Shown one piece after another: positions 1-4,116 of a stretch of DNA of 6,890 nt. The notes below the pieces were generated by a model that had not been told where the DNA came from, did not search any database, and saw only the letters and a program-made list of their open reading frames with translations. Each line of letters begins with the position of its first letter. Position 1 is the first letter of the stretch. The stretch comes from CAZUFB01 sp048173955. GTDB lineage: Bacteria > Actinomycetota > Coriobacteriia > Coriobacteriales > UMGS124. The position numbers and the translations under genes were made by a program. The stretch spans positions 1 to 6,890 of the forward strand of contig DBEYOB010000121.1 in NCBI GenBank assembly GCA_048173955.1. The letters run 5' to 3'.

Positions 1-148
1 CGCGCCTGGTCGCCAGGGGCGGGCCGACCAGCACGCCCTCCCCGGGGAGCACGGGGGACGGGCCGTCGGGACGGGCCTCCCCGGACGGGGCCGCGCCCGC
101 ACCGCGGGCCGCATGCCCGCCGCACCCGCATGTCCGATGCCGTTCCAT
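1..148 (-). CDS. Possible 5' end of a divergent gene, product unknown, runs off the window edge
   Basis: Reading the minus strand from the ATG at 148-146, the frame stays open to the window edge, giving about 49 residues that begin MERHRTCGCGGH and include VLPGEGVLVGPPLATRR. By hand count about 43 of the 49 codons end in G or C, which fits the coding bias of the window, but second positions are also GC-rich, so the contrast is modest. The ribosome-binding site is poor: only a GGGGTGG-like stretch lies upstream. A weak minus-strand promoter (TTGCAT, 17 bp, TAGGGT, 228-200) would face away from the neighbouring gene. I recognise no family in the visible residues. The stretch may simply be GC-rich intergenic DNA without stops. 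Confidence 0.25.
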   Translation of the reverse strand, partial: MERHRTCGCGGHAARGAGAAPSGEARPDGPSPVLPGEGVLVGPPLATRR

Positions 149-196
149 AGCCACCCCACCACTTCGATGTTTCCCGTGCCGCCTCGGCGCCGTTCA

Positions 197-224
197 TCTA
201 CCCTAAACGCCGCGGCCGTATAAT
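197..224 (+). promoter_or_regulatory. Promoter of the cytidylate-kinase-like gene
   Basis: A perfect consensus -10 box TATAAT lies at 219-224 in otherwise GC-rich DNA. The best -35 candidate is weak, TCTACC at 197-202, with a 16-bp spacer. Transcription would start near 231 and leave a leader of about 70 nt before the ATG at 301. The box overlaps the in-frame ATG at 223, which therefore cannot be the translation start of this transcript. Confidence 0.5.
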
Positions 225-300
225 GCAACCCGTACCGCAACCGACCATAAAACCGCGCGGTGGGGTTCGACGCGCCGCGCCAGGTGCAAAGGAGCGACCC

Positions 301-1068
301 ATGTTCGGCAAAAACGCGACGCAGGCAATCGACGAGGCGCGTGCCGAAGGCGTCCGGACCGGCACAGGCGCCCCCGTCACGACCCTGCCGGACGGCCGAC
401 GCAAGAACCTCGTGGTGACCATCGGACGCCAGTACGGCAGCGGCGGCCGCGAGATCGGCGAGAACCTGGCCCGCCTGCTCGGCGTCGCCTACTACGACAA
501 GAAGCTCGTGCTCGAGGCGGCGGAGAAGAGCGGCTTTTCGACCGAGGCGTTCGTAAAGCAGAACGAGTCGGTCCCCCGCGGGCTCGCCTGGCTGTTCTCG
601 TACTCGTCGAAGGGCTTCATGAACAGCGGCGGCATCCCGCTCGACGACCAGCTGTTCATCGCCCAGGCCAACGCGATCAAGGACATCGCCCGCGCGGGGA
701 ACTGCGTCATTGTGGGGCGCTGCGCCGACTACGTGCTCGACGACATGCACGACGAGCTCAACATCGTCGACGTGTTCGTCCGCTCGACCGAGGAGGCGCG
801 CCTAGAGCGCATCGCCCGACGCAACGACCTCACGCCCGAGGGCGCGCGCGAGCGCCTCAAGCAGATCGCGCCCCGGCGCGCCAACTACTACGAGCGCTAC
901 ACCGGGCGCAAGTGGGGCGACCTGAACCACTTCGACATCGTCATGAACACGGCGTGGCTCGAACCCGCCGCCGCGGCGCAGGTGCTCGTGGAGTACCTCG
1001 TCGCGCGGGGCTACATCACGCGCGATGAGCTCCCGCTCGACCCCAACGAGCCGCGCCCGCACGAGTAG
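301..1068 (+). CDS. Cytidylate kinase-like family protein
   Basis: This is a 255-residue cytosolic protein of the cytidylate-kinase-like family (Pfam AAA-type Cytidylate_kin2), a P-loop nucleotide-kinase-related family of unproven activity that is common in Clostridia and Coriobacteriia. The start is fixed by AAAGGAG at 288-294, six bases before the ATG. A longer frame from 223 is open, but its ATG lies in the promoter. After a variable N-terminus of about 36 residues comes the nucleotide-binding loop GRQYGSGGREIG at 42-53, then YYDKKLVLEAAEKSG at 64-78. A conserved VGRCADYVL follows at 138-146. An arginine-rich lid-like stretch (RLERIARRNDL) lies at 168-177, and RRANYYERYTG then WGDLNHFDIVMNT at 192-216. 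The loop lacks the classical Walker A lysine, as is usual in this family, so kinase activity should not be assumed. It converges with the Rrf2 gene. Family confidence is high; substrate unknown. Confidence 0.93.
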   Translation: MFGKNATQAIDEARAEGVRTGTGAPVTTLPDGRRKNLVVTIGRQYGSGGREIGENLARLLGVAYYDKKLVLEAAEKSGFSTEAFVKQNESVPRGLAWLFSYSSKGFMNSGGIPLDDQLFIAQANAIKDIARAGNCVIVGRCADYVLDDMHDELNIVDVFVRSTEEARLERIARRNDLTPEGARERLKQIAPRRANYYERYTGRKWGDLNHFDIVMNTAWLEPAAAAQVLVEYLVARGYITRDELPLDPNEPRPHE

Positions 1069-1073
1069 CCTGC

Positions 1074-1102
1074 GGGCGCGCGGGCGGGCGGGGGCGTGCG
1101 GG
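1074..1102 (+). other. G-quadruplex-compatible tract just after a stop codon
   Basis: Five runs of three or more G (1074-1076, 1082-1084, 1086-1088, 1090-1094, 1100-1102) are separated by 1-5 bases, starting six bases after the cytidylate-kinase-like stop codon. The mRNA 3' end would carry the G-rich strand. The motif satisfies the standard G3N1-7 rule. In so GC-rich a genome it may be accidental. Confidence 0.35.
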
Positions 1103-1116
1103 CGCGGAGGAGGCGT

Positions 1117-1183
1117 GCAGGCGAACGCGCGGGTGCGCCGGCTTGCAGGCGGAGCGAGGCTTGCGGGCAGGCGAACGCGCGGG
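1117..1183. repeat. 17-bp perfect direct repeat with a 50-bp period
   Basis: The 17-mer GCAGGCGAACGCGCGGG occurs exactly at 1117-1133 and again at 1167-1183, 50 bp apart. The word GGCTTGC also recurs between the copies (1140-1146 and 1158-1164), so the unit is probably a partly eroded tandem duplication. No gene function is implied. Confidence 0.75.
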
Positions 1184-1212
1184 CGTGGGCGCCCGTGCCG
1201 CCCGCAAGCCGG
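1138..1212 (+). terminator. Alternative hairpins after the cytidylate-kinase-like gene, possible transcript-end structure
   Basis: GGCTTGCGGGC at 1158-1168 pairs perfectly with GCCCGCAAGCC at 1200-1210 (11 bp). The loop holds a second perfect hairpin, CGGGCG (1180-1185) with CGCCCG (1190-1195) around TGGG. The right arm can instead pair with CCGGCTTGC at 1138-1146 through GCAAGCCGG at 1204-1212, so two folds compete for it. No T-tract follows, so it is not a textbook intrinsic terminator. It could protect the mRNA 3' end or stop transcription in another way. Confidence 0.35.
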
Positions 1213-1622
1213 TGGTTGCACCTGAAAATGCCGCAATGCGTGCAAAACCACCTCGAGTGAACCCTCGAGATTTCGAGAGATTGCCGAATAATTTACGTAA
1301 TGTACTGTTGATTTATCGTATTGCAAAATCAACTTGCAGAAGAGGTCTCACCTCAACCGGCAGAGTCCCTTTTGGGCGTTCACTCGAAGCAGATTTGCAC
1401 GCAACCGCCCCTTTTCGGGTGCAGCGCCCGAACGCCGGTGCATCGTCCGGTCGAAGTGATGGCCGGATCCCGATGTATCATCCAATCGCAGTGGTGCCCG
1501 AACACCGGCCGGACGCCTCGCAGCCAGGGGCCCACCGACCAGGCAGGACGGGCCTCCTTGGCTTTTGCCGACCGGGCCCCATCGGCTTCCACCAACCCGC
1601 CCCCGCCGGCGCGTGCCAGCGG
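1213..1622. other. Gene-free convergent intergenic region with AT-richer island and several hairpins
   Basis: No frame on either strand in this stretch resembles a protein: the open frames give proline-, arginine- and glycine-rich shadow translations. About 1214-1345 is markedly richer in A and T than the rest of the window and contains the palindrome TTACGTAA (1293-1300). Further right there are possible hairpins. One is at 1416-1430. Another pairs 1441-1450 with 1463-1475 (10 bp with a TCC bulge). A third is a 7-bp inverted repeat GGGGCCC at 1527-1533 with 1574-1580. The 13-mer GCCCGAACGCCGG at 1426-1438 recurs with one change at 1496-1508. I found no convincing promoter, and no match by eye to tRNA, tmRNA, SRP RNA or a known riboswitch. 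It may hold a small RNA, but this is unproven. Confidence 0.4.
1307..1333. repeat. Perfect 8-bp inverted repeat in the AT-richer island
   Basis: GTTGATTT at 1307-1314 is the exact inverse of AAATCAAC at 1326-1333, with an 11-base spacer. A TTACGTAA palindrome lies just upstream. It could be a protein-binding site or an RNA stem; nothing in the context decides between them. Confidence 0.55.
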
Positions 1623-1655
1623 GGTTCCCGGTTCCCACCGGTTCCCGCCGGCGGG
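1623..1655 (-). terminator. GC palindrome and GGGAACC repeats just after the Rrf2 gene
   Basis: Two bases past the Rrf2 stop codon on the minus strand is the perfect 12-bp palindrome CCCGCCGGCGGG (1644-1655). It is followed by three copies of GGGAACC (plus-strand GGTTCCC at 1640-1646, 1630-1636 and 1623-1629). A stem from the palindrome would have to open a small loop, and no T-tract follows, so termination is only a suggestion. The repeats themselves are certain. Confidence 0.35.
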
Positions 1656-1657
1656 AC

Positions 1658-2149
1658 CTACGCCGTGGCGACGCCCGCCGACGTGCTGCGATGGTGCGGC
1701 GCCCCCACGCAGGGGCCGGGCGCGGCGGCGCAGTCTTCGCTGTCGTCGACCAGGTCCTGCAGCGTGTAGCCGTTAACGTAGGCGGCGATCATCTTGTCGA
1801 GGCCGAGCCAGAAGGCGGCGGTCTCGCAGTCGGGCTGGCGCGGACAGGGGGCGTCGTCGCGAGCAAGGCAGGAGACGGGCGCCGTGGACCCCTCCGTCGC
1901 GCGCAGAATCTCGCCCGCGGTCATGGAGTCGGCCGGCTTGCCGAGGACGTAGCCGCCGCCCTGGCCGCGGCTGCCCTGCAGGAGGCCCGCCGCGCACAGC
2001 GAGCGCGCAAGCTGCTCGAGGTACTTGACCGAGATGCCCTGGCGCTCGCCGATCTCGCGCAGCGAGATGTTGCCGGGCCCCTGGTGGCGCGCGATGTCGA
2101 TCATCATGCGCAGACCGTAGCGTCCCTTTGTCGAAACGAGCACGGGCAT
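1658..2149 (-). CDS. Rrf2 family (IscR-like) transcriptional regulator with Fe-S cysteines
   Basis: This 163-residue DNA-binding regulator belongs to the Rrf2 family, which includes IscR, NsrR and CymR. The N-terminus (STKGRYGLRMMIDIA, 6-20) and helix-turn-helix (about 28-51, SLREIGERQGISVKYLEQL) are typical, as is the wing RGQGGGYVLGKP at 61-72. Three cysteines, C94, C102 and C108, are spaced CX7C-X5-C as in [2Fe-2S]-binding members. The histidine that supplies IscR's fourth ligand is absent: alanine stands at that position. TLQDLVDD at 129-136 matches the usual C-terminal segment, and a tail of about 25 residues with two more cysteines follows. The ATG at 2149 is preferred because AAAGG (2160-2156) is six bases upstream; a GTG directly before it (2152) is too close. 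It lies downstream of the TSCPD gene on the same strand. The target regulon cannot be read from the window: no suf or isc genes are present. Confidence 0.92.
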   Translation of the reverse strand: MPVLVSTKGRYGLRMMIDIARHQGPGNISLREIGERQGISVKYLEQLARSLCAAGLLQGSRGQGGGYVLGKPADSMTAGEILRATEGSTAPVSCLARDDAPCPRQPDCETAAFWLGLDKMIAAYVNGYTLQDLVDDSEDCAAAPGPCVGAPHHRSTSAGVATA

Positions 2150-2176
2150 CACCTGCCTTTACGTCGCCCTGCAGCC

Positions 2177-2253
2177 GCGCATCGCACCGCGGCGATGCGC
2201 CGGAGGAACCCCTCCGGCCGACCCGAAGGGCCAGGCGGTCCGCCCGCCTGGCC
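2177..2253 (-). repeat. Three consecutive perfect hairpins between the TSCPD and Rrf2 genes
   Basis: The 109-112 bp between the TSCPD stop and the Rrf2 start hold three perfect inverted repeats. In transcription order these are a 10-bp stem (2253-2244 with 2238-2229, 5-base loop), an 8-bp stem (2218-2211 with 2206-2199, 4-base loop) and a 9-bp stem (2200-2192 with 2185-2177, 6-base loop). The last two share the two bases 2199-2200, so their full forms exclude each other. The first begins eight bases past the TSCPD stop codon and could end or protect that transcript. None has a T-tract. The last ends about 17 bases before the Rrf2 AAAGG site, so it could affect translation of the regulator. 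Confidence 0.65.
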
Positions 2254-2261
2254 GCAAGCGC

Positions 2262-2528
2262 CTACTCCGTGGCGAGGGCCTGGGCCTCGCGCAGGGCGCG
2301 CGTGAGCTGGTCCGCGCAGGACGTGGGGCGGTTGCCGCAGGTGTTGCCCTCGAGCAGCTCGACCACCTTGTCGGTGGGCATGCCCTTGACCAGCTTGCTG
2401 ATGGCGGCGAGGTTGCCCAGGCAGCCGCGCGTGAACTGGACGCCTTCGATGGTCTTGCCGTCGTCGGACAGCACGACGTGGATGTTGGTGCTGCACACAC
2501 CCTTGGGCGCGAAATCGGTCTCGATCAT
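2262..2528 (-). CDS. Small TSCPD-domain protein (TIGR03905-type), function unknown
   Basis: This 88-residue protein matches the small stand-alone TSCPD family; the same domain is found at the C-terminus of some B12-dependent ribonucleotide reductases. The family layout is clear: FAPKGVCSTNIHVVL (6-20), a strand pair ending at TIEGVQFTRGCLGNL (26-40), ISKLVKGM (43-50), and CGNRPTSCADQL (64-75). The name-giving TSCPD motif reads TSCAD here (69-73), with the proline replaced. Four cysteines (C12, C36, C64, C71) sit at family positions and suggest metal or Fe-S binding, which is inference. The start at 2528 is supported by GGAGAGG at 2543-2537, eight bases upstream. An earlier in-frame ATG at 2630 lies at the edge of the -10 box and is excluded. 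It has its own promoter and precedes the Rrf2 regulator on the same strand. Confidence 0.88.
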   Translation of the reverse strand: MIETDFAPKGVCSTNIHVVLSDDGKTIEGVQFTRGCLGNLAAISKLVKGMPTDKVVELLEGNTCGNRPTSCADQLTRALREAQALATE

Positions 2529-2573
2529 GGCTCGGTCCTCTCCGGTCTCTCCTCGGGTTTTCAGTCCTAGCGC

Positions 2574-2614
2574 AGCGTACCCATTCGCGCATGCGGTGCG
2601 CAAACGGGTACGCT
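2574..2614 (-). promoter_or_regulatory. Hairpin in the 5' leader of the TSCPD gene
   Basis: AGCGTACCC at 2614-2606 (minus strand) pairs perfectly with GGGTACGCT at 2582-2574, enclosing a smaller perfect stem, GCGCA (2601-2597) with TGCGC (2591-2587). The predicted leader of about 98 nt carries this structure 30 bases upstream of the ribosome-binding site. GCGTAC words recur nearby at 2623-2628. No T-tract follows, so this is not a simple attenuator. It may stabilise the RNA or be a protein-binding site. Confidence 0.45.
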
Positions 2615-2632
2615 CGTCTTGTGCGTACACAT

Positions 2633-2654
2633 ATTATACCTACGGGTTTGTAGG
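2633..2654 (-). promoter_or_regulatory. Promoter of the TSCPD gene with adjacent inverted repeat
   Basis: A perfect -10 box TATAAT lies at 2638-2633 on the minus strand. Touching it upstream is the inverted repeat CCTAC-N6-GTAGG (2654-2639), which occupies most of the spacer region. The -35 hexamer at the right distance (near CGCTAA) is poor. A weak -35 with an inverted repeat in the spacer is a layout often seen at regulated promoters, and the Rrf2 protein encoded downstream is an obvious candidate binder (inference). Confidence 0.5.
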
Positions 2655-2690
2655 ATTAGCGAGCAAACCGCCCGGGGACCTCGCGCTCAG

Positions 2691-2704
2691 GCGCCGGCGG
2701 GCGC
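2691..2704 (-). terminator. Possible terminator hairpin after the toxin gene
   Basis: Thirteen bases past the toxin stop codon the minus strand carries GCGCC and GGCGC arms (2704-2700 with 2695-2691) around a 4-base loop. The stem is only five pairs and is followed by GC-rich sequence rather than T residues, so it is a weak candidate. It separates the toxin-antitoxin operon from the TSCPD promoter. Confidence 0.2.
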
Positions 2705-2716
2705 GGGGGCCGAGAC

Positions 2717-3151
2717 CTACTCCAACCGCGAGAGATACGCCCGGGCATCCATGCTGGGAACCGTCGAAGCACGGTAGGCCGTCTCGTCGCGCGTAATGAT
2801 GGCATCGGCCCCGCACAGCTCCGCCGTTGCGCGAACCATGCCGTCCTCGAGATCCGGTTCATTCGAAGAGAACGCCACGTCGAGGACGGCATTGGTGAGT
2901 TCGGCGACTTGGACGACCTGGCGAAACCCATCAAGGCGCAGGCGGACAATCTCCTCGTCATGATAGTGGCGGCACAGAATGTAGTAGGCGTCCTTGATAC
3001 ACCCGGCCGGAATCACGACTTCCCCGTCGTCGTAGAAAAGCTCCTCCAGCAAATCGACAGCATCGCGATGATGTTCCCGCTTGGCGCTCAGGTAGTCGAG
3101 GATGACGTTCGTATCGAGCACGACCCTAGCCAAAGCGCTCCATCCTCTCAT
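2717..3151 (-). CDS. PIN-domain toxin of a type II toxin-antitoxin pair
   Basis: This is a 144-residue single-domain PIN protein, expected to be a metal-dependent ribonuclease of the VapC-like group. The hallmark acidic residues are visible: D13 in VVLDTNVILDYL (10-21), D54 in IKDAYYILCRHY (52-63), D103 in EPDLEDGMVRATAELCGADAIITRD (98-122) and D122 at that stretch's end. It follows the antitoxin and overlaps its end by 26 bases from this ATG, which has only a distant AAGGA upstream. A TTG at 3133, giving MARVVLDTN, looks like a more natural N-terminus and has AGGA and GGAG upstream (overlap of 8 bases), so the first six residues are uncertain. Overlap implies translational coupling with the antitoxin. 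All active-site acids are present, so the toxin looks intact; its RNA target is unknown. Confidence 0.9.
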   Translation of the reverse strand: MRGWSALARVVLDTNVILDYLSAKREHHRDAVDLLEELFYDDGEVVIPAGCIKDAYYILCRHYHDEEIVRLRLDGFRQVVQVAELTNAVLDVAFSSNEPDLEDGMVRATAELCGADAIITRDETAYRASTVPSMDARAYLSRLE

Positions 3152-3416
3152 CGCCCAGATAATCCTTGTCGGACCGTCGCTCGTCCCACTCAGGCTCGTG
3201 TGCACTGTTCTGTTCGATCGATGCAGTGAGAGCGCGCAGCCGGGCGAGCCGCTCCTGCCTTTGGAGGGCGCTCGCATCGGCAGGGCATATCGTCACCCAG
3301 GGTTTCCCACTTTTCAACACGGTAAGGGGAAATCCGCATGCGTTGACCTCCGCCGCAAGCTCGCTGAAACGGTTCTTCGCCTCGCGGACGCCAACCGGCT
3401 GCAAAACCTGCTCCAT
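3126..3416 (-). CDS. Phd/YefM-type antitoxin
   Basis: This 96-residue protein has the Phd/YefM fold. VGVREAKNRFSELAAEVNACGFPLTVLKSGKPWVTICP (about 8-45) is the dimerising, DNA-binding domain, with the usual REAKxxFSEL helix and the strand ending GKPWVTI. The charged C-terminal part (about 60-96, including HEPEWDERRSDKDYLGDERMERFG) is the expected toxin-binding segment. GGAGGG about six bases before the ATG gives a strong ribosome-binding site. The gene precedes and overlaps the PIN toxin, the standard order. It should neutralise the toxin and repress its own promoter through the two palindromes directly upstream (known for the family, inferred here). Codon third positions are less GC-biased than in the flanking genes, which fits a mobile module. 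Confidence 0.9.
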   Translation of the reverse strand: MEQVLQPVGVREAKNRFSELAAEVNACGFPLTVLKSGKPWVTICPADASALQRQERLARLRALTASIEQNSAHEPEWDERRSDKDYLGDERMERFG

Positions 3417-3432
3417 TGAACGCCCTCCTCGG

Positions 3433-3474
3433 TAGATGTAGCTACATCATACTAGATGTAGCTACATCGCACAA
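3433..3474 (-). promoter_or_regulatory. Toxin-antitoxin promoter with two perfect operator palindromes
   Basis: The minus strand reads TTGTGC (3474-3469), a 17-bp spacer, then TATGAT (3451-3446), five of six matches to the -10 consensus. The palindrome GATGTAGCTACATC fills the spacer (3468-3455) and recurs exactly at 3448-3435, overlapping the -10 box and the expected start of transcription near 3439. Both are perfect over 14 bp and sit 20 bp centre to centre, about two helical turns, so dimers would bind the same DNA face. The longer word TAGATGTAGCTACATC (plus strand) is identical in both. This fits cooperative autorepression by the antitoxin or antitoxin-toxin complex. Confidence 0.88.
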
Positions 3475-3478
3475 CCTC

Positions 3479-3970
3479 TCACTCCCCGCTGTAGCCCTCG
3501 AGCTTCGAGGTGCAGTGCGGGCAGCGCGTGGCGTCCTCGGCGATCGGCTCGCGGCAGAAGGGGCAGCGGCGCTCCTCCGGCTCGGCGCTTTCGGCAGCAT
3601 CCTCCGCAGCGGCGTCGCCGTCCTTGCCGCCCAGCCCGGGGATGACCTTCTTGCCGAGCTTCTGGGCGTTGTTGAGCGCCTTGACGATGGCGAAGACCAC
3701 CGCAGCGGTGATCAGGAAGTTGATGATGACGCCGATGAGCGCGCCGAAGTTCACGACGTTGCCGCCGAGGTCGACGGAAAGTCCGCTCATCTCGCTCGAA
3801 CCGCCGGTCAAGAACGAAATGAACGGGTTCACGATGTCGTTGACCAGCGTGTTCACGATCGTCGTGAACGCACCGCCCACGATGACGCCCACGGCGAGGT
3901 CGATGACGTTGCCGCGGTTGATGAACTCTTTGAACTCGGCGATGATGCCCTTCTTCTCACTCTGTGCCAT
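3479..3970 (-). CDS. mscL: Large-conductance mechanosensitive channel MscL with C-terminal zinc ribbon
   Basis: MscL opens under membrane tension to release solutes during hypo-osmotic shock. The 163-residue protein begins with the amphipathic helix (KKGIIAEFKEFINRGNVIDLAVGVIVGGAF, 6-35) leading into the first membrane helix (about 22-47). Next comes a short periplasmic loop (about 54-72) and the second membrane helix (VVNFGALIGVIINFLITAAVVFAIVKALN, 72-100). After the cytoplasmic KxxKKVIPG region and an acidic, alanine-rich linker (about 116-134), it ends with a zinc ribbon: C136, C139, C150, C153 (CX2C-X10-CX2C). Ordinary MscL proteins are about 130-150 residues and lack it. AGGA lies three bases before the ATG, a tight spacing. 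The stop codon is only five bases from the toxin-antitoxin -35 box, with no terminator between, so mscL transcription may run into that operon. Confidence 0.95.
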   Translation of the reverse strand: MAQSEKKGIIAEFKEFINRGNVIDLAVGVIVGGAFTTIVNTLVNDIVNPFISFLTGGSSEMSGLSVDLGGNVVNFGALIGVIINFLITAAVVFAIVKALNNAQKLGKKVIPGLGGKDGDAAAEDAAESAEPEERRCPFCREPIAEDATRCPHCTSKLEGYSGE

Positions 3971-4023
3971 GATTCCTGCCGACCTCTCCCTCTCGTTTGC
4001 GTTTGTCCAACTTGCCGCGCGCG

Positions 4024-4052
4024 ATTATGCACAATACGCGCGTCCCGAAATG
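4024..4052 (-). promoter_or_regulatory. Weak candidate promoter for mscL
   Basis: The minus strand carries CATAAT at 4029-4024, inside the near-palindrome ATTGTGCATAAT (4035-4024). A poor -35, CATTTC at 4052-4047, lies 17 bp upstream. The site is about 54 bases before the mscL start. It stands out only because the surrounding DNA is so GC-rich. Confidence 0.3.
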
Positions 4053-4074
4053 GCGCGGCCTCCTGTTTGGGGCA

Positions 4075-4116
4075 TTGCCAACCCGAAGTTGCCAACCCGC
4101 GGTTGCCAACCCGCGG
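4075..4116. repeat. Three tandem copies of a 14-bp repeat between the ABC gene and mscL
   Basis: The unit TTGCCAACCCGCGG (first copy ending AAG instead of CGG) occurs at 4075-4088, 4089-4102 and 4103-4116 without gaps. A degenerate fourth copy may follow at 4117-4130. The shared core TTGCCAACCCG is identical in all three. Paired CCGCGG words (4097-4102, 4111-4116) could form a stem. Looser repeats of about 20 bp containing CACGG follow at about 4137-4200. The repeats sit after the ABC gene and upstream of mscL, so they could be binding sites, a transcript-end structure or replication slippage. Confidence 0.8.

Noticed and set aside
223..300. Upstream in-frame extension of the cytidylate-kinase-like gene starting at ATG 223
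   Set aside because: That ATG lies within the TATAAT box and has no ribosome-binding site. The ATG at 301 has AAAGGAG six bases upstream and matches family length.
1321..1776. Open frames on both strands in the 1069-1657 gap (including 1348-1638 minus)
   Set aside because: Their translations are proline-, arginine- and glycine-rich with no recognisable domain, and no start has a convincing ribosome-binding site.
2229..2253. Calling the 10-bp hairpin after the TSCPD gene an intrinsic terminator
   Set aside because: The stem is strong but no T-tract follows in the transcription direction, so it is listed only as part of a hairpin cluster.
1565..2305. Long open plus-strand frame opposite the Rrf2 gene
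   Set aside because: It is antisense to a clear Rrf2 family gene, and its translation is a low-complexity arginine/alanine/glycine mixture typical of GC-rich shadow frames.
2529..2630. Extended TSCPD start at 2630
   Set aside because: The ATG would be about two bases past the -10 box, before the transcript begins. The ATG at 2528 has a good Shine-Dalgarno sequence and gives family length.
3152..3277. Long N-terminal extension of the PIN toxin to 3277
   Set aside because: It would run through the middle of the antitoxin gene in another frame, and PIN toxins start close to the LDTN motif.
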